64,000 nucleotides of DNA, from NCBI GenBank assembly GCA_020152595.1, contig JAIGNY010001856.1, positions 559,001-623,000 on the forward strand, in the 5' to 3' direction. The position numbers were made by a program, and so were the translations under genes. Shown here piece by piece: positions 1 through 11,611 of this stretch. Source of the stretch: Chiridota heheva (lineage: Eukaryota > Echinodermata > Holothuroidea > Apodida > Chiridotidae). Within the stretch, counting starts at the first letter, position 1; each line of letters begins with the position of its first letter. The notes under the pieces are model-generated. The model was not told the origin of the DNA. It did no database searches and was given only the letters and a program-made list of their open reading frames with translations.

Positions 1-1080
1 TGGGAGATCGAGACATGCGCTGTAACCATGCTTTAAATTGTTGCTAATAAGTTTAGCCGTTATTATGATTTTTTTGCTTGTCAAATTCTGTAATTCTAAA
101 GTTGTATACTTTGGAAATGATATTGGAATTAATATTTCTGTATAATTTGAGCTCTAGCTGGTGATTAAAATGGTAAAATCTGCTGTTTAAAATATTACGT
201 TAAGATTGGGTTAAAGAGATTACGTGAAAATTCCCTGGTAAAAGTCAAATTTGCCACGCTGGTGAAAATGGAGAAAACATCTTAATCCTTCTGTTGCACC
301 AATAAAATTTGAATATTTTGCATGCATTTTTCCTACCTTTGGCTTGAAACGTTTTAGCCGTTATGTATTTCCGATTTGAATTTTGAAAGATGTATTGTGG
401 GTTACAATTACAAACATTTCCCGATTAGGAGATCTCATGTTTGGGAAAGTGGACCGGACTGATACATGCTACTGATATTCACCACGGTTAATTTACCTAA
501 CGGGTTTAGAAGGAGGATGCTGACAAGGAAAGGAGATCCCGCCAGAGCTTACTACCGGTTCGGTTTGGCACGCAAGTTTGACAACAGAGTACGAAAAACA
601 CCTGCCGTCAGAACACCACCGAGGTACCAGCGTCAAAGATCAGACTACCTCTGGAACTTTGCAAGGAGAGACAGCAACTGGGGGAAAGCAACCAAGTACA
701 AATCTCGTGCGAGCTCACGTGCTAAGAGAGGAGCGGCATTTCAACTCTTTGTCAACTATTATACGGTAAAAGCCCAACAGGAAGAAATGGATAGCTGATC
801 CACCTTGGAAAAGAGGAAGCACCATGTTGGCCATCTCTCAAGATATTCTCAAGAAGAAAAGAGGCAAGCAACATCAGTGGAATAAAGAGGACAGTAGATC
901 GAATGGCAGATATAGAACCCAAAGACTCTTCTAAGAGCCACTAATCATTTAAGATAGAAAAAAATCATTTTTGACATTCTTGTTGTTTGTAACGTCCATA
1001 CTTGTTCGTCAGGTGTTATGTGTCCGTGTTTTTTTTATCCCAATCAAAAAATAGGGAGACGGTCGTGTGATAAAATTCCA
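1..1080. other. No recognisable gene; upstream flank
   Basis: AT-rich sequence with no coding region I recognise. A 110-codon open frame at 466-798 (+), rich in Arg/Lys, has no family resemblance I can name and overlaps a second open frame, so it is not called. It could hold 5' untranslated exons of the sulfotransferase gene downstream, but no convincing donor site was fixed. Confidence 0.5.
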
Positions 1081-1194
1081 GAGGGGCCAATACAACATTC
1101 GACCAATCAGAAGACAGCTTTAAGTATATGTATATGACCTATGACGTCATAGCAATACTGGCTTCTGATTAGTCTAATGCTGTATAGGCCCCTC
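1081..1194. repeat. Imperfect palindrome, MITE-like
   Basis: Two arms of about 37 bases, beginning GAGGGGCC and ending GGCCCCTC, are inverted copies of each other with about five mismatches. The centre is the exact 14-base palindrome CTATGACGTCATAG, which contains a CRE-like TGACGTCA at 1142-1149. Size and symmetry fit a foldback or MITE-type non-autonomous transposon. No clean target-site duplication is visible. Confidence 0.6.
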
Positions 1195-1214
1195 TTACTT
1201 CATATCCAACTGTC

Positions 1215-1432
1215 CAACAGTTTTTAAGCCGCAAAATTACATGCAGAAAAATGTATGATAGAACAAATAAAGACTTTTGAGGAATCTGGGGATGTGATCT
1301 CACAAGTTATCTGATATCAGCCGTTTCCACACAAATAATACAGAACTTTAAACTTCCGTAGCTTCTAAACCGAATAAGATTTTTGAATGCTTTCTTTACC
1401 ATTTTGTGTCTTCTGAAGTCTTCTTTCAAGAT
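1215..1432 (+). repeat. Dispersed repeat R1, copy 1
   Basis: Matches the unnamed ~220 bp family seen most clearly at 24630-24848. Shared landmarks in order are a 'CCGCAAAAT' start, 'TATGATAGAA..AATAAAGACT', 'GATGTGATCTCACAA', 'CGTTTCCACACAAAT' and 'TTTTTGAATGCTTTCTTTACC'. It has no coding capacity. Confidence 0.6.
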
Positions 1433-2061
1433 GGATTTGCTTGAGACCATTGTCCTCTAACGTGTTTAAGGTATTTAACTGTTTAATCAACCAGCTCTAT
1501 GAATGAAATATGACCCCCTAAAGCCTCCCAAAATTCCCGGATGCAAGCAGGAAAATTGCAGTGGTAAATTAGGTTTCCATGAAACGTTGCTGCTAATCGG
1601 GGAATATCCTTCAATTTTCGGGATTTTATTTTTTCATCTTCGGGAAATATTGCCAAATTCCCCTTCCTGCATATCTGACTGCTTCCCGACAGTGGGACTA
1701 CGCATGTATAAATACAAATACTAATTTCTGTAAATGTTCTTTTTGCTTACAGTTACTGATGGTAGAATTCGAGCTTCATCACAACAGCACAAGCTCTCAC
1801 AGCCAGAATAAAGAGAGAAAGAAAGAGAACTTAACGAAGACTGGAACAACTGCTTCATCATGTTTCAAGGAAACGGCTGAATTTTCTATAAACTATATTA
1901 TGTTCTTCAATCTACACTCAGATATTTCAGCAATCAATAGATAAATTTTGATTGAACACTTAAAAGATGATGAAAAGTCAGAACAATTAATAAAAAGGTT
2001 CCGCTATATTTAGGATGAATGTGAATGTGTTGCTGCTCATTGGGGTTATGACATTTCAAAC

Positions 2062-3056
2062 ATGATTCGTTATAAACTGCTTACAGTCACTTTTATTCTC
2101 TTATTTGCAATTTTTATATTGTATTGTCCAAGCTTATACAAAAGACCACGCTCTTCAAGAACCTGGAAACCGCTGCGATATGATCAAAACTCACGTTGAG
2201 GCCTTTGGAACCATTGAATTGGTCATCTAGGGAAGATGTCCTCATTTTCAATGCGCCACAAAAATGCGGAGGACGCACATTGTATCATCTTATAGAAGTT
2301 ATATCTGAAAAGACCCAGCGAGATTTGCAAGTGTCCAACGTAATGAATGTATTCCTTCCAATATCAAATGTGAGTGATATACAACGAACAATAAAAGATA
2401 CCATGACGACGGCTGTTCGCACTGCCCGTCCACCTGCGCTAATTTACACCCATTTCTCGTGGCTTGATTTTTCAAACTTGCCAAAGAAACCAATTTTTTT
2501 TAGTTTGGTTAGAGATCCACTGGCGAGACAACTTTCGTTTTATTACTTTCGGAGGTACGGTGATAACAAGGAGGAAGACGAAGAAGGCAGAAAATGGCGG
2601 GATGGAATAAACAAACTCAATTTAACAATGGAATCATATGATGAATGTGTACTTAATAACCGTAATGAATGTGTAGGGAATCGAGCAAGATATGAACTCA
2701 TTCGTAATTTTTGTGGATACAATCTCACTCTATGCTACAGGGAACCACAAATTGCATTAGAACAAGCAAAACGAAATATCGAAGACAACTATGTGGTCAT
2801 TGGTGTCGTCGAACAGTATGTGGATCTTTTACGTGTGCTGCAAAGGATATTTCCTACCCATTTTCAATCAGCGTTGAGTATTTATAACAGCTCAGAATTT
2901 AACTCATTTATTATTTCAACCAAAACTAAGCAGAAGTTTCAACCCTCCGAAAGGGTACGCAGAATTATGATGGACCATCTGAAGTATGAATATGACCTGT
3001 ATAAGTTTATACGACAGCGATTTAATAAACTTAAGAACGGAGGTTTTAGCAAGTAA
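2062..3056 (+). pseudogene. Uronyl/heparan 2-O-sulfotransferase-like, one-base frameshift
   Basis: Type II Golgi sulfotransferase of the HS2ST/UST family, which moves sulfate from PAPS to the 2-O position of uronic acid in glycosaminoglycans. ATG 2062 opens a frame with a short basic start and a hydrophobic anchor (about residues 8-22, rich in Phe/Ile/Leu), then a basic stem, and hits TGA at 2197. The catalytic domain reads in the next frame, open from 2184 to TAA 3054-3056. It has the PAPS 5'-phosphosulfate loop KCGGRT (2262-2279), THFSW, the 3'-phosphate motif SLVRDPLARQLSFYYF and the C-terminal VIGVVEQY. Joining the two parts needs one base restored between about 2184 and 2196, where there is an AAAA run. 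A sequencing error, a polymorphism or a pseudogene are all possible. The domain has no internal stops and looks maintained. A polypyrimidine tract ending TTGCTTACAG at 1751 is a likely acceptor for this exon. Confidence 0.8.
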
Positions 3057-3665
3057 GCGCATTTCAGATGTCTTCAAGATACGCGAATACCATTTCGAAC
3101 AACGTTTCGCATGGTCAATTCTCTTGAAGGAGCGACATATGGATATTATGATTGTCTTTACTTTTCACATAGGGCCGTATAGAATACCTCAAATTACTGG
3201 AGGAGGAAGGGGGAGAGGGGAAAGGGGGAGGGTGGTGAGGGCCTCGTTTGGGGATTTTTCACTAGTTTCCAAACATTGGGAAATTCTCACCTGGGATTCT
3301 CAGTTTGCAATCCAGGGGTGAGTTTTTGGGGTGCCAAAATTGGCATATTGGTCACACCAAAGTCTTATTTAAATCATACGTAAGGCGGCACTGCGCACGC
3401 GACGCGTGTGCTTACGGCATGAGGTCCAGGGGTCCGCTTAACGGCCCTCAATGGGGTCCAGAAACAAAGCCCCAGAAGCTCTGCGATTTGGGGCATTTTT
3501 TAGGTCCAAAATGTTCCATTTTGATAACATATTTTCTTATTTCTATCATACTTTTTCGCACGCTATTCACGCTGCCAACCATAGCTGGAAATGACGAGAA
3601 TAACTTGCTTTGGGGTTGATATCAAATATAATTTAGTTGTATAGTAAGCGTGAACTGCAAATTGG
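3057..3665. other. Repeat-like flank, no gene
   Basis: Downstream of the sulfotransferase stop. It holds a purine-rich tract (3200-3235) and sequence resembling the edges of the AT-rich-array element family. No polyadenylation signal was fixed. Open frames at 2986-3321 and 3305-3619 look incidental. Confidence 0.4.
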
Positions 3666-3900
3666 AACATTATTAACATCAAATTGAAATATTGGTTAAA
3701 ATTAATGAAAATTTAGGAATATTTCCAAAAAATTATAGAAAAGTTCCCGAAAATAAGGAAAATTTCCCAAAAATTGTCCGAAAATGAAGGAATTTTAAGC
3801 AAATTTTCCGAAAATGAAGAAAATTGAAGACAATTTGAAAAAATTACCCCAAAATGAAGATAATTTCCTGAAATTTTAAACAGATTTATCATTAAATAAT
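3666..3900. repeat. AT-rich degenerate array, copy 1
   Basis: Degenerate units of about 16-22 bases around 'CCGAAAATGAAGAAAATT', preceded by 'ATTATTAACATCAAATTGA'. The same leader and unit recur at 9.4, 14.0, 22.4 and 54.0 kb, so this is a dispersed element with an internal array rather than chance AT-rich DNA. Confidence 0.6.
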
Positions 3901-3925
3901 CTGATATGTGTGCCTCCAATATCAC

Positions 3926-5090
3926 TTTAATACCTTTAATTTCGCTTGTTTTTGTTTTTTGACAAACAAATATTTTGGGTGTAGGGAGGGAGGGGGTGGG
4001 GGTAGGAGGCGCAGACGATGTACAAATGTATATACAAATCCATGGCCTATATACCTAAGGATGTTTTGTAAACCTGGCTTGGCGTAACTTTACTATGGTT
4101 TTATTTTAAAGAGGGGGAGGGGGCGACATCCCGTTGCCCCTAAAAAAAAAAAAAAAAACTTAGCTACCAACCAACGTATGACAATATTTATCTGAAACCT
4201 TATGGAACTCAAGTTAAGCAGACATTGGAATTTACCATCACTGGTCTCTAGATTTCGCCGAGTGGTCTCCAATCTTGGTACCAATTAGTACTGCAGTGAG
4301 GAGGGGGGGGGGGTGACATCGATTGTGATCAATCCACACGTGCCATTGAATCATGAAATAACCTTAGTGGCTTACTCCGATGGATTACCCACCCTCCCCT
4401 CTCTGCGTCATACGCACACACACGTTTATATAATATACATTCCTTGTTGAAAACTTATCATTTACAGATTTAAGCAAGTTCAGAAATAAGAAATACAAAT
4501 TCTGACAATTTTGTATCTAATTTCCCTACAAAACATCGTTTTTAACTATCCCTATATTGGAATAAATAGCTTCTCAACACATTTAAAGATCTATGGAATT
4601 GGGGTGGGTAATTTCATTTTAACGCGGATACTAAAAACGTAGTACCCGTGTTTTCCACGAGCAAAAACAAATGCGTTCTCACGTTCGACAGCGAGCTCTT
4701 TAAATTGTATTCGCTATGTGTTGTTCTGCTGATAGAGAATAAAACTAAGTACACATGGCAAGTAACGTTTCTTTCCTTTATCTTATTCTTGTTGTGTCCT
4801 AATCTCGGCAACCAGCGGTCCGGTTCCCCCCCCCCTCCCTCCCGACCACAAATCAAGTGATGTCCCCGCTCCCCATGTGGAATATGTGTGTCCCTATTCT
4901 GCTAAGACCTCAAACAGCGCCCTTGTGGCTTCCCCACCTGCTGTATTTGTGGCCCACTCTGCTTCTTATGTCTTCAAGTGAGATATAGTTCACATCAACT
5001 TGGGAAATGGATATGATATATATTTGAAGGTATTGTTTAAAATACTTGGGTAAAAGTTCACCAGTTTACCATTCGAATGTTATTCCTATA
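3926..5090. other. No gene seen
   Basis: Unique-looking AT-rich DNA with short G-runs (about 4302), an A-run (about 4142) and a C-run (about 4827). Nothing else is supported. Confidence 0.5.
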
Positions 5091-5093
5091 ATC

Positions 5094-5285
5094 TTAAAAC
5101 AACTCTTCGTGTGAATGAATTACATTTTCGATATTGGCTAAATTCCGTTCCACAGAAAGATCTTGTTTACCCACAAAATGCAAGGCAATGCAGTTATCTA
5201 ATACATCGAACGAAATATCTTCCCATGATGGCTTGCGTTTCACTTCTAACATATAGTATTGCAAGTTGCAACCAGACACACGCTA
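5094..5285 (-). other. Possible coding remnant, unrecognised
   Basis: A minus-strand frame of about 63 codons from just after a TAG reads like real protein, with acidic and hydrophobic residues interleaved (for example WEDISFDVLDNC). It ends in TAA. I do not recognise a family, there is no clear ATG and no clear splice acceptor. It may be an exon or a decayed mobile-element fragment, or chance. Confidence 0.2.
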
Positions 5286-5639
5286 CCCACGTCCCCAGAT
5301 TACCGCGAATGGGTACTTAATCACATTTAGGGTGACCATTTCACTCGGCGTCACCGCGTCACACGAAATCAGGGTCGAACAATGCTAATATGGCCGCCGC
5401 AATGGGAAATATTTCAAGTAATATCTAAAAACTTGATTCGAAGTTAGACCCTTATTTGGGACACTTACACGACTGCACAAGGGCGGACTGACCGAAATCT
5501 TTCCACCGCGCTTCCAGGTGTAAGATCGGTCTCCAATTTTGGAGTGAAAACCGGCACATTATATAGTTACACAATAATTAACCAAAATGTAGGGCCGTAT
5601 GTAGGACCGTACGTGGCCTCGATCTCCCTTTAGGAGGCT

Positions 5640-5820
5640 GCTGGGCCCGATTGTAACAGGAGGTTTTATCCCCCAGGAGATTTTGTTCCCCGGAATAAAT
5701 ATCCTAGGAGAATACGTCAGCCGGACATAATCTCCTAGGATATTCTGTCCCCCCAGGAGATTTTGTTTCCCCTAAACAGGCAGACAGGGCTGGCTGTCCG
5801 CCAGGATAATTTGTTCTCGT
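5640..5820. repeat. Degenerate AGGAGATTTTGT-type repeats
   Basis: At least five copies, in both orientations, of a short motif around CCAGGAGATTTTGTCCCC. One inverted pair is ATATCCTAGGAGAATAC against CTCCTAGGATATTC. No array order or element ends could be fixed. Confidence 0.45.
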
Positions 5821-7020
5821 AGGTTTATAATGATAATAGCTGAATATCTTCAACAGTTTATTTTTTACCGTCTGTAGTGAGTGCCAAACTGCCAAAGGGA
5901 TAAGTGCTATACATTTTAGTTTTGGGAAACACATTCATGGAAAGAAAATTGCTGTAAAATATAGTTTTGCGAAATTTGTTTTTCGAATTTAGTCATTGAG
6001 TTATATCATAGTGAGTAAGTCCCATGTAAGAAGTTTTGACTATTTCGTTGCCGGGGCAAAACTTGGTATTGGCCAAAAGGGCATAAATAATATATCTGTA
6101 TGTTTTGGTTTCTTCGCAAAAAGTGGCAGCGTTGAAAAACATTGTAGCCTACCCGAGAGATTTATGTCAGTGGAGAAAAAGGTTAAAGGAGTTGAACAGA
6201 GTGTAGATGGTAGATATAGGGTGGAAAGGGTTTGGGTAAGACAACTTAGGTATAGTTGTATCAGCAGGTAGATATAGCTTCTTTTGTTTCTTTTTCTGGG
6301 GAGTTCTTGCGGAGGAGTTTGGCAATGGACTTGAAAAGATTGGGGAAGCTTTGGGTGGCGAAGAGTGGACAGTCAATGAAGATGTTTCACAGTTGTGGGC
6401 CTGTGATAATCAATTGCAGAGGGGTAGGAGGAGTCTCTACGGAGGTGCGAATGATTGAGGCGGGTAGCGTACTCGGGAGCGGGTGATATAGTCTTTATAT
6501 GAGAGGTTGTATGGATGTCAGGAATGGACGGCTAGATGTATGCCTGGCTGGATGTTGCAGAGTTTGCTATCCATGTGGGTGTCCCAATTTGATTGTCAGC
6601 TATGACGAAAATGTTAAAACAATAAGCGGTTTGATACCGGCAAGTATTTAGGGAAAGGGGGTAGCGGAAAGTTGAGAGCTTGTTTAAGCAGACGAGTTTG
6701 TTTTGAGTTTGATTTGTCATATTAGTTATGTGCTACCTGTAAGTTGGCTTTGCCTTTAGCTGAAGGTGGCACGGAGCTATTTAATGCACTATTGAAACTT
6801 ATCAAGTCAGGGGGCCTTTATGTACGGTAACAAAAAGCGGAAGGATTAGTTCCCCATGAAACTTTTTTTGCAGCACATCTCGTCAAGTTTGGTCATACTT
6901 ATAGTCAAAAATCCATTCTCTACCATTACTGAATTTTCAGCTTCTTCGTGAAAATAGTTTGATTAGCCTTCTCTCTACAGCTCTAGGCCTTCACATTTTG
7001 GACTTGTAGAGTAATTTCCA
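5821..7020. other. No gene seen
   Basis: No recognisable coding sequence. Overlapping open frames on both strands between 5996 and 6720 are not convincing. Confidence 0.4.
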
Positions 7021-7039
7021 ATTATTTATGTGCTACCTG

Positions 7040-7345
7040 ATACTGAGAAGTCTTAAGAACGTCGCCCAGATCCTATTAGCCTACTTGGCCTTCGCCCATG
7101 AACCCCACAAGTTTGCACAAATTTTATCAGTCTTTAGGGGAAATTTCTCCACTGCATGTATAGAACTGGTAACCCAAATGCTTATCCGAGTAGATTTTAA
7201 CGTTATACTTGAAAACCTTCTTCCTTTTTGCAATTAAATTTGGGAAATTTGTGTTGATTTTCAAAAATCCCAATGTCCCAATGCCTCGCCCCCCCCCCTC
7301 CCCTCCCTTCCTGAACCCGCCAGGAGCCATGGAGATAAAAAAAAA
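7040..7345. repeat. Fragment of the AT-rich-array element family
   Basis: Contains 'GGCCTTCGCCCATGAACC', then a block with 'GAACTGGTAACCCAAA' and 'GATTTTAACGTTATA', a C-rich tract and a poly(A) run. The same ordered landmarks occur at 10130-10400 beside an array copy, so this is a second end fragment of that family. Confidence 0.5.
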
Positions 7346-7471
7346 AAAAAAAATGATTACTCACTTAAACGTTATTCTTTGGCACTGTCATGAAAGGATA
7401 AAACAAATGGATTAAAAACCTGTTACACAAGGTTTACTCTAATAAATAGATGGATACTAACCTTTTATCTA

Positions 7472-7550
7472 CCTACTGTGGTGTAGCGGTTATCATACCT
7501 GTCTACAGACCACAAGGCCCTAGTTCAAGCCTGGGTTGTGTAGACACGCC
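7472..7550 (+). repeat. tRNA-derived SINE head
   Basis: Looks like a decayed tRNA. A box-A-like D arm (GTGTAGCGGTTATCAT, from 7481) is followed by a box B (AGTTCAAGCCT). The T arm folds as CCTAG / TTCAAGC loop / CTGGG, five pairs including one G-T. The acceptor halves pair poorly, so this is more likely a SINE head than a working tRNA gene. The body probably runs on toward the GTC microsatellite at 7728. Confidence 0.5.
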
Positions 7551-7727
7551 AGTGCACCACAACTGGTTATCAAAGGCCGTGGACATTGACTTGGTTGTCG
7601 ATATTATGTCTGTCCGTACGTCGTACCTGTGTTCTTGTCCGGGTAGTATTAAGCGTTTCGTGATAGCATTATTACTTTTATAACCGAATACGCAGGCGAC
7701 GATCCCGTCATTGTAATTGTGTGTTCA

Positions 7728-7752
7728 CTCGTCGTCGTCGTCGTCGTCGTCG
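7728..7752. repeat. GTC/CGT microsatellite
   Basis: About eight uninterrupted TCG/CGT trinucleotides. It may be the tail of the SINE-like repeat upstream. Confidence 0.85.
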
Positions 7753-8395
7753 CTTAATTAGCCCTTAATTTACAAGTCTTTTTCTTGTGTCTTCTTCGGT
7801 ATAGCCTACGGCTCTGGTTGAAAAACACTATTCTTTATTATTTTTATTAACTCTCTTAAACCTGTGAACGAAAAAGACAAAAATTCAAAGGTGAAAACAA
7901 AGTTAAGAAAAAAGTGATCAATTTCGAACCAGGACACTATGCTCAACTATTTGAAGCCAGCATACTGCCATACAGGCATAGAGAATGGTCTTTAGTAATG
8001 TGGCTAGAAGGGGCAGTTGATTTAAATTTACCTGAACTTTGAAGGGTGCACTTACCTTTTCCCCCTTTTTTCAGATTTATACCATTTTACTATAAACCTC
8101 AAAATTTCTTTGAGTTGTCCAAAATATTTTAAGACTAAATAGCTACGTTACTACCTCACGAAAGTACTCTACTGGACTTAAAGAAAATGAACGGGTATTT
8201 CTGGTATGAATGAAAATCAATAATTTTTGGTGGGCTTAGGGAATGAACTTAAAACATATTAGACCTGTGGACATGTTGGAATTGACAGAGAATTGTATGT
8301 ATTCTACCGAGTGCTGAAATTTTAGTTTTATCTGAAATAATAGCGCTTTAGTGTATACAAATTCAGGCATGAAAAGCTTCAATTTGGCCAACAAA

Positions 8396-8575
8396 TTGTT
8401 TTCCCTACTTACCCAATTGTTTTCCTGACTTACCTACCTACCCAATTGTTTTCCCTACTTACCTACCTACCCATTTCCCCCCTACTTACCTACCTACCCA
8501 ATTTTTTCCCTATACTTCCCTACCTACCCAATTGTTTTCCCTACATACATACCCAATTGTTTTCTTCACCAAGTG
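8396..8575. repeat. Minisatellite, ~29 bp unit
   Basis: About five variable copies of a unit containing CCCAATTGTTTTCCCTACTT followed by one or two TACC steps. Copy lengths vary by gain or loss of the CTACCTAC part. Confidence 0.8.
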
Positions 8576-9292
8576 TGCTACATTAAATTAACAATTTTTT
8601 AAAGTTGGCCTTGGTTGGAGATAGGTTAAAGGTCAAATTCTCTTTATTAAGCTCTTCTTCGCTTTTCCAAAGAGAAATTGCAGAGGGCCAAAAACAATGG
8701 ATTTACATAAGAGATTAGAGGTTTTGTCATGTTCATACATCAAGAGTATCACAAATTTGCACAAAAACTTTCAAAAAGCTGTCAAATGGCCAATTCTTAC
8801 TGATTTAGAAGATTTTGTTGGCTGTTTTCATGTTTTTTCAGTGGAATTGAAATTGATATAGCTAATGTTGCCTCTACCTGTCCATGTATCCTAAAGAATT
8901 AAGAAATAGCATTGAATTCAAAATTTCAGAATCAGAATATTAAGAAAAGTTGGACATACCGAAGAGCTTCCACACATCAAGACTCATTATTTTCAACAAA
9001 GTCAACGTTCTTAAAATATTCCCATATTTTCAAAAATATTTCTCTATTTGGTGGCTTTAAACTGGAATACATAACTTACTGTAAGCTACACATTGAGGAA
9101 ATCATGAATAAAATACAGTACTGTTATAATTTCTTGAATTTTCAAATAGTTGTGTACTGTACTGTTAATAACAATTTTTACAGTAGGACCTCTGTAAGGA
9201 GAAAAATACGGAAACTAAATGTTAAACAGGTAAAGCCTAACGTTACACTATGCATGGAATACAGGACAAACCACCACCTTGTGCAAGTTGTG
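8576..9292. other. No gene seen
   Basis: AT-rich DNA. An open frame of 131 codons at 8912-9307 is AT-driven and resembles no family known to me. Confidence 0.4.
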
Positions 9293-10017
9293 CAGGGGCG
9301 TGTCTAGTTTTTCGTTTTGAGAGGCTTAAACCCCGGGACAATAGAGGACCGGTTTTAGATTAGGGAGAACACAGGCGTTGGAAGTTAGGGACCCCGGTTG
9401 CATGCATGCTTAACTTGATGACAATTTGTGAAATTATTAACATAAAATTGAAGGAAAATGCGTAAAATTGTTCGAAATTTTGTTCAATTTTGGCAACACT
9501 CCCTAAAAAATTTCTCACAATTGTCATTGCTTTCCTGGAAAGTGAAGATTTTTTCTGAAGAATGAAAAGAAATTTCCGGAAATTGAAGATGTAATGTAAA
9601 TGAAGGAAATTTCCCCAAAATGAAGATTTCCCGTAAATTAAGGAAAATTTCCCTAAAATTCATGAACATTTCGCAGAAGTTGAAGATAATTGAAGAATTT
9701 TCAAAAACTTCCCAGTTAGTTTTTCGAATATGAAGTAAATTTTCCAAAAATTGAAGCAAATTTCTCGAAAATGAAGAAAAATTCCCGAAAAATGAAGGGA
9801 ATTTCACGAAAATTTTCTGAAAATGATGACAATTATTGAAAAAAATATCCCGAAAATTGATGCAAGCTTCCTGAAAATGAAAAAAATATGCAAAAAATGA
9901 AGGAAATTTCCCCAAAATTGAAGCAAATTTGAAGCCCTGTGGATTAGCTTGCATTCGGATTTTTGGTGGTTTTGCCGACCCTCCTCCTCCCTGCAAAAAA
10001 AGCTAGATACGGCACTG
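9293..10017. mobile_element. Short TIR element with internal AT-rich array
   Basis: The left end CAGGGGCGTGTCTAG and the right end CTAGATACGGCACTG are inverted copies (12 of 15 bases). The interior from about 9430 to 9930 is an array of degenerate 'GAAAATTGAAG..AATTTCC' units. CAG-starting ends fit hAT-like non-autonomous elements, but no 8 bp duplication is visible at the junctions. Confidence 0.5.
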
Positions 10018-10400
10018 CAGTCGAGTAACCATTTCTGGGAATTTTCGGGGAAAAGTGCTCATTCCCCCTCCCTTCCATAGAAAATAGTCCCGTACACCTG
10101 TACACCTATGCTTCCGGGGCTTCACCCCTAGACCAAGGCTTCGCTCATGAACCACGCTATTTTGCCCAAATTTTCTCAATGTGCAGGGAAAATTCCCCGT
10201 CTGCCTGTTTAGAAATGGTAACCCAAAAAATTATCTGATTATATTTTAACATTAGAATAAAGATTATTTTCTTTTCATCAGTCAAATTATCGAACTTTGT
10301 GTTGAATTTCAGTCATTTTGGAGTATCAAAAACAAAAAATTTTCGGAATTTCCTGGACCCCAACCAAGGCTTCGTGCACAAACCCTATTTACATTTGCAC
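10018..10400. repeat. Flanking fragment of the same element family
   Basis: Shares 'AGGCTTCGCTCATGAACC', 'AAATGGTAACCCAAAA' and the 'TTTTAACATTA' block with 7040-7345. It is either the outer part of a longer element around 9293-10017 or an adjacent older copy. Confidence 0.45.
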
Positions 10401-10847
10401 TGGTGGGCCAAATGGCCCAACGTCACTAGTATAATTTCATTTGGCCTCAAAATCGTAGTAATGGTGCACCTGAGAATAGTGTGGTAGTATTCCCCACACC
10501 AGATTGCAATGATAAATGAATGGCAAGATGAAACTGTTGTTTATCAACAAATTCCTTTAGAGGAGTAAAATTATCAGGAGTTTGAAACCATAAATGAAAA
10601 TTTTACCGTTGCTACTGTTCTACCAAAATGAGATTTACCCCACCACAAGAGGTAGACGGTAGGCAGCAACAACATCAATAAACATAAGACTGTGCGGACG
10701 GATCCTTGCTAAAATCATGTACTTCTGTTAACATGGGCTTAGATAATAGGCGGCGATCTGGGAAGGAAGAAAGGGGGTGGGGGGGGTGTGGGACCGACGA
10801 ATATCATTATGTCCCGTAGAAATGAAGTCTTATATAAAGCTACATAG
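10401..10847. other. No gene seen
   Basis: AT-rich DNA. 'TTATCAACAAATTCCTTTAG' near 10541 has a similar counterpart near 31495, so part of it is likely repeat-derived. Confidence 0.4.
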
Positions 10848-11349
10848 TTGGCTACACCACTGTCCAGGTTCGTCCCTCCCCTGCAGCTGGCTACACCACT
10901 GTCCAGCTTCGTCCCCTCCCCTGCAGCTGGCTACACCACTGTCCCCTCCCCTGCAGCTGGCTACACCACTGTCCAGGTTCGTCCCTCCCCTGCAGCTGGC
11001 TATACCACTGTCCAGGTTCGTCCCTCCCCTGCAGCTGGCTACACCACTGTCCAGGTTCGTCCCTCCCCTGCAGCTGGCTACACCACTGTCCAGGTTCGTC
11101 CCCTCCCCTGCAGCTGGCTATACCACTGTCCAGGTTCGTCCCTCCCCTGCAGCTGGCTACACCACTGTCCAGGTTCGTCCCTCCCCTGCAGCTGGCTACA
11201 CCACTGTCCAGGTTCGTCCCCTCCCCTGCAGCTGGTTATACCACTGTCCAGGTTCGTCCCTCCCCTGCAGCTGGCTACACCACTGTTCAGGTTCGTCCCT
11301 TCCCTGCAGCTGGCTACACCACTGTCCAGGTTCGTCCCCTCCCCTGCTC
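10848..11349. repeat. Minisatellite, 39-40 bp unit, 13 copies
   Basis: Thirteen tandem copies of a GC-rich unit containing GGCTACACCACTGTCCAGG, TTCGTCCC and CTCCCCTGCAGCT. Most are 39 or 40 bases and differ by one C; one copy near 10928 has lost about ten bases. The open frames that cross it are products of the repeat. Confidence 0.95.
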
Positions 11350-11611
11350 CCACCAATGTTGAAAAGAATTCGCCGGCACTGGCCCAGATATCGTACTTAT
11401 GTTAACTTACGGTTTTCGGTCATTGCTTTAAATATTTTGAATGAGAGAAGTTGTCTATAGTAGTGAGCAGGAAACTTGACATAACGTTGACTCAGAATAA
11501 GCAGTAGAACGCAATTTAAGAATCTTTGATATTTGAATTTGGCAAAGCAATATGAAGAATTACATTAAATAATTCAGGATTAGTTCGAGGTCAAGAAAGG
11601 GTCAAGAAAAT
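11350..11611. other. No gene seen
   Basis: Short flank between the minisatellite and an R1 copy, with no coding signal. Confidence 0.4.

Noticed and set aside
466..798. 110-codon basic open frame near the start
   Set aside because: No family resemblance, competing overlapping frames, no splice support and AT/purine-driven composition.
7472..7550. A functional tRNA gene
   Set aside because: The acceptor stem halves do not pair well and the anticodon arm is not convincing. A SINE head fits better.
10777..11460. Open frames of 227 and 185 codons with proline/leucine repeats
   Set aside because: Entirely the 39-40 bp minisatellite, open in several frames, with no flanking gene structure.
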